Assembly: GCA_902702965.1 (NCBI GenBank)
Contig: CACRXP010000401.1
Coordinates: forward strand, 42,949-106,948
Length of the DNA: 64,000 nucleotides
Direction: 5' to 3'
Origin: Spirometra erinaceieuropaei
Lineage: Eukaryota; Platyhelminthes; Cestoda; Diphyllobothriidea; Diphyllobothriidae
Below, piece by piece: positions 21,579-33,508 of this stretch. The notes under the pieces were generated by a model that made no database searches, was not told the origin of the DNA, and saw only the letters and a list, made by a program, of their open reading frames with translations. Position 1 is the first letter of the stretch; every line of letters begins with the position of its first letter. Position numbers and translations under genes: made by a program.

Positions 21579-22232
21579 TAATTTTCAGAAGGTGATGGTG
21601 CATAGAGACTGGGTGGGGACACCAGGCAGTTGGTTGGCATAATGCAAACGATATAGAAGACACAGCAGTCAAGAGGGATCGCGAGAAAAGTGAACGTCAA
21701 TGGAATATGATTCACATGTTAAATATATGATGCCCAATGCTACCCAATAGGACGTTAAATAGGAAATACATAATGCGAACGTCGGAAGTCGTCGATTACT
21801 ATACTAACGCTATTCTTTCGAAATAGTAGCCTATATCTGTCTAGCCCAAAGTATGAACGACAGTAAAGAAATCGCAGATGGTGAATAAAGTCAATATTCA
21901 AGAAGTTACATGATCTGATCATAAAGTGCACAAGCGATGCAAGGATTGACCTGCAAAGTAACTTAGCAGTATGGCTGGCAAAGATAAAACGGAGACGGTT
22001 GAGACTTAAGCTATGGCATACTTAACTGACAGCGGTGCCTTACAAAGGCAGAGTGATTGCAGAGTGTCGCCAAACCGCCAGTTCTTGCCTACCACAGCGC
22101 CTAACAGCCAAAACGACAACGACGGCCGTACGGCCATGCAAAACGGAATTCTACCCGCAAGCATATCTAGTGCAGTCCTTGCGGCTTCCGTGGCCGAAAT
22201 CGATTGCTTGGGCGCTCGCTGTGACAAACAGT
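21579..22232. other. No gene recognised
   Basis: No supported feature. Overlapping short frames at 22006-22243 lack any family signature. Confidence 0.4.
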
Positions 22233-22776
22233 GGATGAGCTAATTCATGAAATGTCGGCCAAAAGTCAGAACTGCGTCTCCGTTTCGAAAAATAACTATA
22301 TAGAGTTGTAAAGCATTTCATCATACAGCGTAATTCTATAATAATTTAGTTACCTCAGGATGCTGGCTTTCTAACGAACGTTTTTCCGGCTGTAAGTGAA
22401 AACTATGCTATGTAAAAGAATGACTACTTATGTAGCACACATTTTTCTCATTTGTTTTGATGCCTTCAAAAACTTCCTTACATTTCATTTAAAGCAGCCA
22501 TAAAAATATTCATTCCTTTGCTCATTCGGTAGAAAATTGCACCGTCTTCAAAACCCATACTCGAAGGAAAGGTATAATTCGGTTCTCAAAAACATTTCCA
22601 ATTCTCGAATAATTTTGAACCCGCTCAACCGTTACACTTGGATTCAGGGTTTCCAAACTACAAACCGTATTTTTCCGCGTACGAAAACCGCACATTCCTT
22701 TCGCATAGAAACCCCCCCATACGACTATATCAAACAAGCCAATCCTCCCTTTTTAACTAGATCGAAATTTTCTATA
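22233..22776. mobile_element. Fold-back element E, left part, truncated
   Basis: Starts GAGCTAATTCATGAAATGTC and follows the subfamily A order (CATTTTTCTCATTTGTTTTG, ATTCGGTAGAAAATTGC, TATAATTCGGTTCTCAA, CGTTACACTTGGATTC). It stops where the next complete copy begins at about 22777. Confidence 0.7.
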
Positions 22777-23753
22777 TACAGTAAGTGGGCTAACTCATGA
22801 AATCCCGACAGAAATTCCGAAATGCGTTTTCGTTTCGAAAAGATTAATTATGTCGGGTTGAGTAACTAATTAGCCCGCAGCATAATTCAATAATAATTCA
22901 GTTATTTGCGGACGCCAGCTTTCGAATAAATTTCTTCCCGGATTCATGCAAAAACTACACTTTGTGACAAGTGACTACCCATATAGCATTCCTTTTCCTC
23001 ATTGATTTTTGATGCCCTTAAAGATTCAATTACAGTTCATAGAAAACATGCATAAAAATATTTACTATTCTGCTCATTCAGTAGAAAATTACGTCTTCTT
23101 ACAATTTTAATTTGAAAGGAAGGGCATACGTTGGCTTTATAAAACATTTTTCATTCCCGAGTAATCTTGAACCCGACCTGCCGTTACACTTGTATTCAGG
23201 GTTTCGCAACTACAAGCCGTATAACTTCCGCGTACGGAAAACCATACATTGCTCTACCGTATCAAGATGAGATCATATGGGGTTTATACAATTTAGCAGT
23301 GAAGTTGAGCTACATTTTTAACTTTACAAGCCACGTTGGTAAATTCAGAGACATGACGTTTTATGAAAGGGCATTTCACGGCACTAAAAAATCTCACAAC
23401 TATAAACTTTTTTCGAGTGTAAAATTAAAAGAAGACGTAACGTTCTACTGAATGAGCAGAAGAATAAATATTTTGATGCATATTCTGTAGGAAATATAAT
23501 TGAATTTTTAAAGACATCAAAAATTAATGGGGAAAAGCATGCTTAGTGGGTAGTCATTTGTTAAAAGGCACAGTTTTTGCACGCAGCCAGAAAGAAGTTT
23601 GTTCGAAAGCCAGCGTTTGCGGGTAACTGAATTATCATAGAATTATACTGCAGGCTGATTAGTTTCACAACCCTTTTTAAATAATCATATCGAAACGAAA
23701 GCGCATTTTGGAATTTCTGCTGAGATTTCATTATTTAGCCCACCTGCTGTAAC
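22777..23753. mobile_element. Fold-back element E, subfamily A, full length (~975 bp)
   Basis: Left end TACAGTAAGTGGGCTAACTC, right end TTATTTAGCCCACCTGCTGTA (clean inverse with few changes). Inner pairs: AATGCGTTTTCGTTTCG against CGAAACGAAAGCGCATT, and GCATTCCTTTTCCTCATTGA against a mirrored block near 23535. It abuts the truncated copy on its left, so one copy landed in or recombined with the other. Confidence 0.85.
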
Positions 23754-24059
23754 TGCATCTATCTGACGTGGGTTTATTTAAATTGTGTGTATTTCGGTTT
23801 GTTATTTTACGAGTGATTTTACGAGAATATTTTCGGAGGGGTTATAGCCTTACATTCTGCAGCTGAACTCTCCTGTCTGTCGAAGTCACGAATTTTGCCG
23901 ACGAGCTGGCTTTGTCAGCTCCACGGTATCCCCTCGATACCTTTCTTGAAAAAGGCATGCTGACGCACCAATGTGTACTTTCCACTAAGCAGAAAGCGTG
24001 CTCTAGCACAGTCATCGGTTGAGTACCTTTGTACAAACTCAGCCCATCCTTAGGTTTTT

Positions 24060-24520
24060 AGGATGAGTGGATACGCCAGGTGGGGATGAGAGTCTGATAA
24101 GTTTTATTCAGTCTGGTTTTTACTCAATAAAACTTTTTTGCACTGCCGACTGTCCTTTGTTGTACTCAGAGAATATGACTCATCGAAGTGACGTTTTTGG
24201 CAGAATGACAATTCCTTCTTATGATCATCCTGCAAGTGCACCGAGTTGAAAAAGGGCATCACCCAAAAAACATCCACCGTACTTCTGCATGTTTTTTTAT
24301 TGCAGTCGTCATGTATGTGTGACTCGCTCGGATGATTTTTTCACCAGAGTGACGAATCTTTCTTCTGATCATCTTCCAACTGCGCTGAGTAGATGAGGAT
24401 ACCACCTTAATAATTCTACCCAGATCTTTTATTACAATCTTTGTATGTTACTCATTCTGAATAATCTTCAGTGGAATGACGAATCCGCCGTCTGGTTGTC
24501 TGAAAGGCGGTGTTAGAAGA
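24060..24520 (+). repeat. Diverged tandem repeat, ~150-bp unit, about three copies
   Basis: Recurring landmarks: ATGACTCATCGAAGTGACG / GTGACTCGCTCGGATGATT / GTTACTCATTCTGAATAATC, followed by AGAATGACAATTCCTTCTTATGATCATC-type text (second unit AGAGTGACGAATCTTTCTTC). Each spacer contains TTTTATTGCAGTCGTCATG-like sequence. No coding. Confidence 0.65.
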
Positions 24521-27289
24521 AAACAGTTGCACTCATTCTTGTGAGCTTGTGCAGTTCATTGAGCACAAAATCGTCCGTTGGTCCAGAAAGCAACTTGTAA
24601 TTCTCCGTAGCGTTCTCGCAGTAAATACCGATGCGCATTTGTTTTAGTGTTTATTAAAAGGAGGAACCAATAAATCCGCATGAGATGCCCTGAAATAATA
24701 AAAAGACAGCTGTCGTCAGTTTGGAAGTGTCCGGGTCTCAGCGACTTCTATTTTTGCAGTGGTTCTCACACCGCGACGACAAATTGCAGATGCATGCAAG
24801 AAGCTTGTAAGGCGGATTTGTTGAAACCAAATTACGTGCATGCGATCAACCGAAAATAGGGCACAGGCTACTGAGCTCGCCTGTGTGCAGAAAATTCCCG
24901 TTTGGGGATTCAGACACACTGACCCGAGTAGTTTGATGCATTTGCGCGTCTTCTTGATCCATTTAAAGACAACAGCAGGGTTTAGGGCCCCAACTAATAT
25001 CGGCTAGCCTGGGAACCGTGTCATAAGTCGAATGGTGGTCTAGCGGAGTTTAAGGGGTCGGGCAACAAGCAAGAAGGAGAGCAAAAAGACGGGCCGGTCT
25101 GCCGGTCTTAATATTTGCTGTCGTTTGCAAATGGGAGCGAGATAAGTAAAACGACAACAAAAAGCGATTTTTTTAAAAAAAACGGAGTTTGAGTTAACCG
25201 CCGCGAGTAAGGGCGAAGAAATCTTAACCAATGGGAACGGTGAGTACGAGGTGTTTACAGTCACACTGAATTTACTGTACATGTCGGAGTTATCGACTAC
25301 GTGGGTCCCTATGCCCTCCCATTATCCACCTAACGTGTGCATCTTCCATTCTCGATACATCATGTAACAGTAGTTGTCGTTTAAAAAAGTTCATTTTCCT
25401 TAAAGTTAACCTCCTATTCTGCTGTTTTCACTGCTGTAGACAGTGTTGGGACCTGGGATTTCGTGGGAACCGCAGGCAATTTCAGCAGTTCCCACATATG
25501 GTCGAGTTGAGTGACGCAGGAACTGCAGCCCTCTAAAACAAATACGCGCATCTATATTAAGGCACCCTACCCAAGTACCGGCAATCTGATGTCAAAATCG
25601 CTACCATGGGATTTCGTTTCCGGAACTTATATCAGAAGACGTTAAGCAACTTATTTAATACCCTTTTGGGAATTATTTGATGAAAACGTGGGTAGGAAAC
25701 ATTACATAGCGATGTTCTATAGCAGATGAAATTCATAAGTATAGTACACTCCCTGTAATGATGTTTTTGTTATGAAAAGGGAGGTAAGTGAGCAGGAAGA
25801 GACCTGGTTCGGAAATAACGCACTCTATTAAAAGCCTGCAAACGCAGGGACTTTTCTCTTATTTAAATTCGCCTTATTTATTTGGTTCCCCAAGCGTTCT
25901 GGAATATGCTAACCAACTTCCCAGAAACTTTCGGCCCGTCCCTTGGCGGTCTTTGTTCTGTCAGTTCGTGGGTGAGAATCCCTTGCGAGGCAATGGCATC
26001 ACGCGTGCTCGATACTGCTGCGCACGCTAATTGGCTGTCCGTGTTAGCATGCCGCGGTCGGCTCAGCCGGCAACACAGCGCATGTTTGCGCGCTGGTTTG
26101 CCATAGGCCGTGACCCGACCAATTTCCGCTCTCCACAACAGGGTTTGTCCCCCAACGAGTGCTTGAGATGTTTAGACTTTATTGATTCCCATGTAAATCT
26201 TTTCAAGTTACATTTTGGGAGACCTTCGCGTATTGTCTATTTTCTTTTATTTACACTTGTGTCTCCAGAAATTACTCACCTTCGATGTTATTCAATCCTT
26301 AGTAGTTCTAATCAAGCATACGATATCACATTAATGTCGACTGATCTGAACTTAAACATCAACATTACACTTATCGAGATTCAAGACATTGTGTTCATCA
26401 CACTGCACTTTTTAATTTCGGCTGAAGTTACTCAATAACTTGGAGTAAAGCAGTTTATTTGAGACTTATGGCATCGGACTAAGTTCTCATATAAATATAT
26501 GGGCCGAGGTCCATCAGCCACTGCGAAATAACCGCGTAATATTAATATGTTTCGCTCGTCAGCTTATGCTGCAACAAATTAAAAAGAAGCTTAGGCAACC
26601 ATGTGAATAACGATTATTACTCCCGACGAGAGGCAGTGTGGAAAATTAAATCAGGGAGATCGCTCCCTTTCTTCTTCTCCTTCTCTGTCTTACTCTTCTT
26701 CTATTCACTTGTCTGGGACAGGTTGATTTTTTATAATCTGAAAATTAATTATTCATACAGGAGAATGTACTGGTGAATTCTGATTTGCTTATATTTCTGG
26801 GGTTTTAGTAAGTAGTTGGCAAATAAATGGTTTTCAGTTGTATAAGAACGTGAGGTAAATATCGTGCCCTGTAACTGCATCTGGTCGACAAAGAACAATG
26901 TCAGGGATAGTAATGCCAGGCAAACATGAGGCATAGCTCATCTGCCTCGGTGATCAGAGAATTTAAATGAGTTGCGGAGCTTGGGAGCGCATTGTCTGTA
27001 TATGGCTCAAAGTGACGAAATCAGCTGTTTGCCTCGGTCGAATGACATAGGCTTTCTGGAATTGGGAGTTTGAACTTCTAGTAGTCGGTCGGAGTAAATC
27101 CTCAAAGTGAAGTGTATGTTGCCTTAGATGACGAACAACACACAGTCGACGGAGTACGCATTCACTGATCGTTGGTATTTTAAGCCATATGACGGAAGGC
27201 TCACAAATTCAACAAGGCAAATTTTTAAAGGCTATGGCACGAATTAGCTTTCGACAGGATTCCTCTAGCAATTAAAATGACTGAAGAAA
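24521..27289. other. No gene recognised
   Basis: 2.8 kb without a repeat shared with this window and without a convincing coding frame. The longest frame (26031-26438, 135 codons) has no recognisable motif and ends in AT-rich sequence. Confidence 0.4.
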
Positions 27290-28285
27290 TTACAGTGAAT
27301 GACCGATCTCATTAAATGTTGGCTAAACTTTGAAAATGCGTTTTTGATTAGGAAGGATTACTAAGACACGGTTGAAATACTGTTTAGTTTGCAACGTAGT
27401 CCTATAATATTTCAGATTTGACAGGATGTCAGCTTTTGAATACACTGCTTTTCAATCTTCTGTAGAAACCGTGCTCGGCAAAAAGCACTACTTATATGCC
27501 ACGCATTTTCCCATCGATTTTCGATGGTCTTGTAAATTTAATTATATTTTATAGAAACCACGGACAAAATGTACTTTCTTTCAGTCTTTTGATAAAGAAT
27601 TATGTCATCTTTATACCTTATACTCGAAGAGAGAGGATAATTAGGTTTTAAAAAGGTTCCTTATTATGAGACTTATCAAGACCGCGCAATGACCATTCAT
27701 CTAGAATCGCACCCGTCCGTTTACCACTGCTCCTCATAAAATGTCCGACATAGCCCACATCCATTGAAAAGTTTTAAAGACTCTGCGCGGTATCTTTCTA
27801 AAGACATAGAAGAATTTGAGATTTTCTTTGCGCGGAACGCATGTACCTTGTACAGTTGAATCACTTAGCGCTAATGCAACCACTGATCGGGTTCCAAATT
27901 ATTCGACAATAAGAAAAAGTTTTTAAACTTAATTATCCTCCGTCTTCGAGTATAGAGTTTAAAGATGACGTAGCTCTCTATCAAGCTACTGAAAGAAAGC
28001 ACACTTTTGTCCATGGTTTCTATAAAATATAATTGAATTTGCAACGCCATTGAAAATCAATGGGAAAAATGCATGCTACTTACGTAGTCATTTTCTACCG
28101 AGCACGTTTCTACAAAAGATTGAAAATTAATTTATCCAATAGCTGATATCCTGCCGAGTCCAAAATCTTATGGAATTGTGTTGCAAGATAATCAATACAG
28201 CAACCGCGTCTATGTAATCCTTCCTAATCGAAAAAGTATTTACGAACTTCAGCCAACATTTCGTGACGTCGGTCACTCATTATAA
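27290..28285. mobile_element. Fold-back element E, subfamily B, full length (~995 bp)
   Basis: Left end TACAGTGAATGACCGATCTC, right end GTCGGTCACTCATTATA. Inner pairs: TTTTTGATTAGGAAGGATTA against TAATCCTTCCTAATCGAAAA, and CCACGCATTTTCCCATCGAT against AAAATGCATGCTACTTACG. Same subfamily as 4971-5975 (ends with TGACCGATC instead of GGGCTAACTC). Confidence 0.85.
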
Positions 28286-29829
28286 CTTATCGGAATAAAA
28301 AACGATTGTTCAGAGGACACGAAACTGTTGGAAAATGGCCGTCAGTGGCTGTTAAGAGTTTGTGGATTTCAATTGGTTCAAAAATATTTGCGTGCCTTTT
28401 CCTCTGCAACTAAATGCATATAGGTGAGTTAAAGGAGCTATGCTTGCATTCCGTATTAGACTGGCCACTTTCAGTGTCATCTCCACTTCTGAAATCATAG
28501 CTGGGCCGAGTATCGCTAGAAAAGCTGTTGTCTATTCGTGACCTCTGTCACTCATACGGAGCGTGTTTGCTCCAGTAGGCCAGTGGATCGCTGTGCGCCC
28601 ATTCCTACTTGAATAAATGCCCGATCTGCAGCGACAGGGAATGGCAGCTGGCGAGGCACTGATGAGATTCATTTCGATGAAGCGCTTGTGATGCATCTAC
28701 TAGATTTCGTTTGTGAACCACCTGTGCCGTGTGCGTGCCCGCATGTTTGTGCCTCCTTTTCCAGCTGGTGGTCAAGGTTGTGATTTTTGGAATGAGGGCG
28801 GAATAAACCCGAGAAAGTTCCATATAAATCTGCCCGCATATCCTTCCCAACCAGTTCCGACATATGTACATATATGTGGACCTCGCATAGCAACAATGTG
28901 ACAGATCTTTCAAGAATGGGCCCGAGGTTAGACTTACCTAATGCCCAAGCGATTTCATTCTCGGTCACAGGTGCTTAATTTATCCTATTGCGCCCGTTCA
29001 CCTGCGGGCTGAAGTTGTTTGGACATCCTAAATCTTTCGCATCTATAGCCATACACTGCAGAATCTAATTGAGTGGATAGTCCTTGGATTACTATCTCAG
29101 CCATGTTGACTGTTCTTGTTAATGCACGAACTAATCCAGGAAAGTAGTAGTAGTGATTTCGACGAGTCGACACTAACTTAGTGGGAGACCTCAGTATTGT
29201 CAACAGTATCTGGCAAAAAACATGGATCCAGAGCTTTTAATGGTTCTACTTACACTGTACTACCGTACATTTCCATACTCTTCGTTTTCTAAGACGTAAA
29301 AAAGTTAGGTCTTAAGAGAAGTCCATAGGATAAGAGTTATACTTTGATTGGAAGTTATGTTCTCGTGGTCAATATGTACATGCACTTCGCAATTGGGTTT
29401 TCAACCTTTTCTTCCGAGAGAAGCTGTTCAAAAAACGGATATATCCGGCCTCATCAGGAGGTATTTAGCATCCGTCAAATGGTATCAGATAAAGAGCAGT
29501 TGGCACTTACAATTCACTTTGGATAAAGAAGGTGTAATCACAGGTCAGCAAATTTGGAGAACTCACTAGAAAACAGAAAACGATATTTGGGAACCTAATC
29601 GAGCCAGTTAACTAATGAGTTCTTCTTTTAAATGACCAGGATTGCTACGACCGCGCTAACGCACAGCCTACGTCTTTACTTCAAGGGGTCTGGTCTTGTT
29701 GTCGATATATTCTGCTCGTTTTACTTCTCTGTTTCGCCAAGTCTGTTTTAGTTGAATTGCATTTTAGGAGAGATCAGGAACGCCGGCAGTTTCTGTAGCA
29801 TATCCTGTTCTGATTTGTAGGAAACATTT
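28286..29829. other. No gene recognised
   Basis: Two overlapping minus-strand frames at 28605-28968 (about 100 codons) have no family signature. Nothing else is supported. Confidence 0.4.
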
Positions 29830-30148
29830 TGTAGAATGTTACCACCGACGAAGACAAGGGAGACTGCAATGGTAATTTACGGCTTTTTAACCATCGTCAG
29901 TCAGTCAGCCAATCCCGAAGTGTGGGATACCTGGGGTGCGATCGCGCGACCTATTAGTTATCTAGAAGTCAAATGCGTCTACCCACTGAACTACGGGTTC
30001 TTTGTTCTGTCGGTTTCGATCGAGAATATACAATGGTAGCTGGACGCTCACCGGTCGAGCTACGGAATTTACTCGTTCCGTTGTGCCTTCCGGCCTCTCT
30101 CTCTCGCAAGCCGAACCAGCGGCCGCACAGCGGTGGGCGCCCCCTGCC
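29830..30148 (-). repeat. tRNA-derived SINE copy (family S1b), inverted partner
   Basis: Plus strand shows tail CGAAGACAAGGGAGACTGCA, a degraded head, leader CGGTTTCGATCGAGAATATA, then GGACGCTCACCGGTCGAGCT to GGTGGGCGCCCCCTGCC. It lies tail-out against the forward copy that starts at about 30146. Confidence 0.7.
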
Positions 30149-30468
30149 ATTGTACATTCCCGATCGAAACTGATAGGACAACGAGCCCGTGGCTCAGTGG
30201 TCAGAGGCGTGGACTTCTAAACCAACAGGTCGCGGGATCGAGCACCAGGTGTTCCGCATTTCGGGTTTGAGTATGACTGTCTGACGACGGCTAATAAGCC
30301 AGAAATGGCTATGTCAGTCTCACTTGTTTTTTTCAGTAATGCCATTCTGCCTATGTCTTGCGCCGCTGTGTGGCTGGTGGTTGGGCTGGAGGGAGAGCCC
30401 GTAAGACACAACGGGTGCGAGTGAGTTCCGTAAGAACGATAAGTGAGCGGCCCCCTACCAAAACAATT
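30146..30468 (+). repeat. tRNA-derived SINE copy (family S1b), ~320 bp
   Basis: Well-preserved forward copy: leader CATTCCCGATCGAAACTGAT, A box GTGGCTCAGTGGTCAGAGGC, B-box region GTCGCGGGATCGAGCAC, tail CGGCTAATAAGCCAGAAATG, distal block ACACAACGGGTGCGAGTGAG and end GAGCGGCCCCCTACC. Confidence 0.7.
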
Positions 30469-31552
30469 TGTTTCATTCCGGAAAGGAATGCAGATTTCGC
30501 TCCTCGTCAAGAGTGCGAAAAAGGACTTGCAATTCAACCGCACGCTGCGACTGCTCGACTTCCAACCAGCAGAAATACAACATAACATTTGTTTCGTCTT
30601 GTCCTGCCGGTTTCTTGTTAATCATCGCCCATTGCAAAGGACGTAGAAAGTTTAAAGAGGATCTAGAAGAGATGGTGACCGATGTTCAATGACCTCCGCT
30701 GTTCGTGTTTCTTAAGCGCATCCGACTCCTAATTCTGATGGATGCCGGTGGTACAGGAGAGGTAATGAGGGCGTTTAATCCCTTCCTGCTTAACGAACGA
30801 CCTGTTACACAGAGCTTTAACTGGTCCGACATGGTGTACGTGCACAATTCCGTCTGATCTACAGCAGGTGATTATTTTTGTTGATTGCTGAAGTTCTCTG
30901 CTGACGGGATAACTCAATTCCATTTAGAACTGAGGGACAAGCTGCAGCGATTCTTCAGAACGGGGTTTTATGGGTCCCTTGCTTACGTGGGATCTAAAAC
31001 CCCCTATAGGCGGGTGTGGCGTTATGGGTCAGGTTGCGTGTGGTTCTGCTTTTTGGTTTTGTCGGTCGATGGCTCCACACCGGCCTCCGGCCGTGGTAGT
31101 GACACACTGTGAGCATTGACGGAGTGAAGTATGATAATTGCAGTTCAAGGCCGCTTCAGATTAGAGAACATCATGCGGAATTCATTAGCGTTTACTCTGC
31201 AGAACGAAAATGCAATTCGTCATCTGCGATTATTGGATTAATGGTTACTGCAGCAACTTAGCATTTGCAGCATGCTGATCAGACTTGTGGCGGACAATGA
31301 CATCTAGGAATGGACTTTGACTTTCCATCCTATTTTTCGTCGTGAGTTGTAGACCTCCAGTTTGGTTGTTTTTTAAGGAAAAGAAGTTTGACCAGTTTGT
31401 TGTCAACGCAGTGTGAACAACACATAGTTTTTATGTCTGTAGCAATCGGAGAACTGTCTCAGTTCTCATGTTGAGCAATCCAGCAGGGTGTTATTCATCT
31501 GTCCTAAAAAAGTACGAAAAGATCCTAAATAAGTAAACGGCAGTTCGACCGT
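30469..31552. other. No gene recognised
   Basis: No supported feature. Confidence 0.4.
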
Positions 31553-31760
31553 CGATTTCGACGATGTCCACCGTGTGCTACACACCAAAGTGCAGCAGGC
31601 ACGGTAACTTGCGCGTGAGTTAGTTTAAAGTAATATTACATTTGCTCAGTATTTACCGCTTCCACCCTTCCCCATTCCCCACCTGGACCCGGTGCCAAGG
31701 CAGAGGCAAGAAGACCGGGCGTGGGGGAGGGCGCAGGTGGTCGTTTGATTCTGGTCGTTT
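31553..31760 (+). repeat. GC-rich dispersed repeat R4, copy 2
   Basis: ACGATGTCCACCGTGTGC, GCACGGTAACTTGCGCGTG, GACCCGGTGCCAAGGCAGAG, GGAGGGCGCAGGTGG: collinear with 32078-32290 and with the inverted copy at 17160-17500. Confidence 0.8.
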
Positions 31761-32077
31761 GCCTTGACTTTTTGAAGCGTGTTTAATTGCAGTGGGGGAT
31801 GCGGACGGCCACAGGCGCATGCGCATTGCGTGGACGCTTGGCTAAAGGGTGTGGCATAGCTTCAGTCAGCAAATGCGTCACGGTTTAGATCCCTGATTGT
31901 TCTGAATACATGAATAGTATATGGTTGGCTAATGATGGTCTGTGGCCCAGTAACTGAGTTTAAAGTAACGCCCTCCCCCCAGTTATCGATTTTCCATTGC
32001 TGCAGAGCAGGCAACTTGCACTTCAGTCTAAAAGGCGGCATCTCCGGTTCCGCCCTCCAGCTAAATTTCGACCTCCC

Positions 32078-32330
32078 GTAGCCAACGACGTCCACAGTGT
32101 GCTCCACTGAAATGTGAAGCAGACACGGTGAGTTGCGTGTGAATAAGTTTATAGTGAATGAAGACTTGCGCAGCATATACCGCACTCGATGTTCCCCACT
32201 CCACACATGGACCCGGTGTCAAGACATAGACAAGAAGACTGGAGACGAGAGAGGGCGCAGGTGGCTGGCGCGGCCGGACACGCACCTAGGCGTGCCAACA
32301 CACCCCTGGTCCACAACATACACTTGACCA
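32078..32330 (+). repeat. GC-rich dispersed repeat R4, copy 3
   Basis: ACGACGTCCACAGTGTGC, ACGGTGAGTTGCGTGTGAAT, GGACCCGGTGTCAAGACATA, GAGGGCGCAGGTGGCTGGC. It is followed by a run of CAA triplets (32346-32360), mirrored at 17215 in the inverted copy (TTGTTGTTGT), so the repeat extends that far. The 133-codon frame at 32189-32590 lies largely in this repeat and is unlikely to be a gene. Confidence 0.8.
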
Positions 32331-32819
32331 GGATTTTTCACCACCAACAACAACAACAATACCCCAACATGAGTCGGAAGGACGAGGATGATGACTGGGC
32401 AGCCATGCCCACCGCCTGTATGCCCAGCGGGGGTGCAAGCCCGGCAGGGAACCAGGTGTCAGGGAACTGCCAGCGCATACCATGCTGCGAGGACCATGGT
32501 TTTCTGAATCGTGGCATAGCACGTGCTTTCAGAGCTTTTGGCTTAGAAAGTCATAAACAACGAGTTGATCGCGCGTTGGTCGATGTGTGAGTCAATGTTC
32601 ATCCTTATTTTGTCCTGAGGGGGTCTTGACTATGGACGTGAAGTGGGAAACAATATCGACAGACAAAAGCCCCAATGTAGCCCGGACTCTCAGACGAATA
32701 TAAATTTCGTACCGGCCATCGCACTCACCCGTCTTCTCTTAAACAACATATAGCTATAGGGTTCATTTGTAACAGCTCTTTGCTCCTTCAGAAACTGCAC
32801 AGCTGAAGGAATGCCGTAG
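32331..32819. other. No gene recognised
   Basis: Distal part of repeat R4 and unassigned sequence. Confidence 0.4.
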
Positions 32820-33508
32820 TCGATATGGCGCATAGCTCATTAAGCATCAAGTGAAATTCTGAAATAGGATTTTGGTTGCAGAAGACTACACGGGTAGACG
32901 TGTAAAATCGAGTACCACGTAGCATATTTCCAGAATGCTTGCAAAAGCGAATTCGTATCGTATCGTCTGTTTATCAGCATATTTTATGAAGTATCAAGTG
33001 GGGTCCATAAACATTTTGCGAAGGTATGGCCCTGTATATAACTTCTTCTAAGGGAATGGAGCAATTTACGATATTCTCAAAAAAGAGCGCACGCATCCGG
33101 TTGATTAGAAACAACAGACCCAAGCAGAACGGCACTTATGGCTCAAAATTATTTAGGAGTTGAAAGGATTTCTACAAAACTGAAAGTTACAGTTTTTTCA
33201 AGTAAAAAGTTTGAAAAAACCGACTTGTCTGCAAAATTACTACAACGGCAAATGGTTCTACATGCTCTTTATAAGATGTTTTTGGACTTATAAAGGCATC
33301 GTAAACCAGTATAAAGACTCACGCTGAAGTGATCCTATTCAACAAGTGCGATGGTTCCAGACGGGAAGACGGTTACACTCAAAAGCCGGCATTCTGGTCT
33401 GAATAAAATATCCCTTAATTATACTCATCTAGGTAACTCTTTCTAGAAGGAATCGCGTTTCAGATTTTCAGTTAATGTTTCATGACTTACATTAGCCATT
33501 GTATTTGT
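32820..33508. mobile_element. Fold-back element E, internally shortened (~690 bp)
   Basis: Left side TAGCTCATTAAGCATCAAG and TTCTGAAATAGGATTTTGG, right side AATCGCGTTTCAGATTTTCA and TGTTTCATGACTTACATTAG. Both termini are present but the interior is shorter than in complete copies. Confidence 0.6.

Noticed and set aside
24060..24520. CRISPR array
   Set aside because: Repeats are about 150 bp, diverged, and lack uniform short repeats with unique spacers; the window is eukaryotic.
26031..26438. 135-codon plus-strand frame
   Set aside because: No recognisable motif; composition follows local AT content and no supporting signals were seen.
32189..32590. 133-codon frame with a polyglutamine-like run
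   Set aside because: It begins in repeat R4, the Q run is a CAA microsatellite, and there is no family motif or conserved frame between R4 copies.
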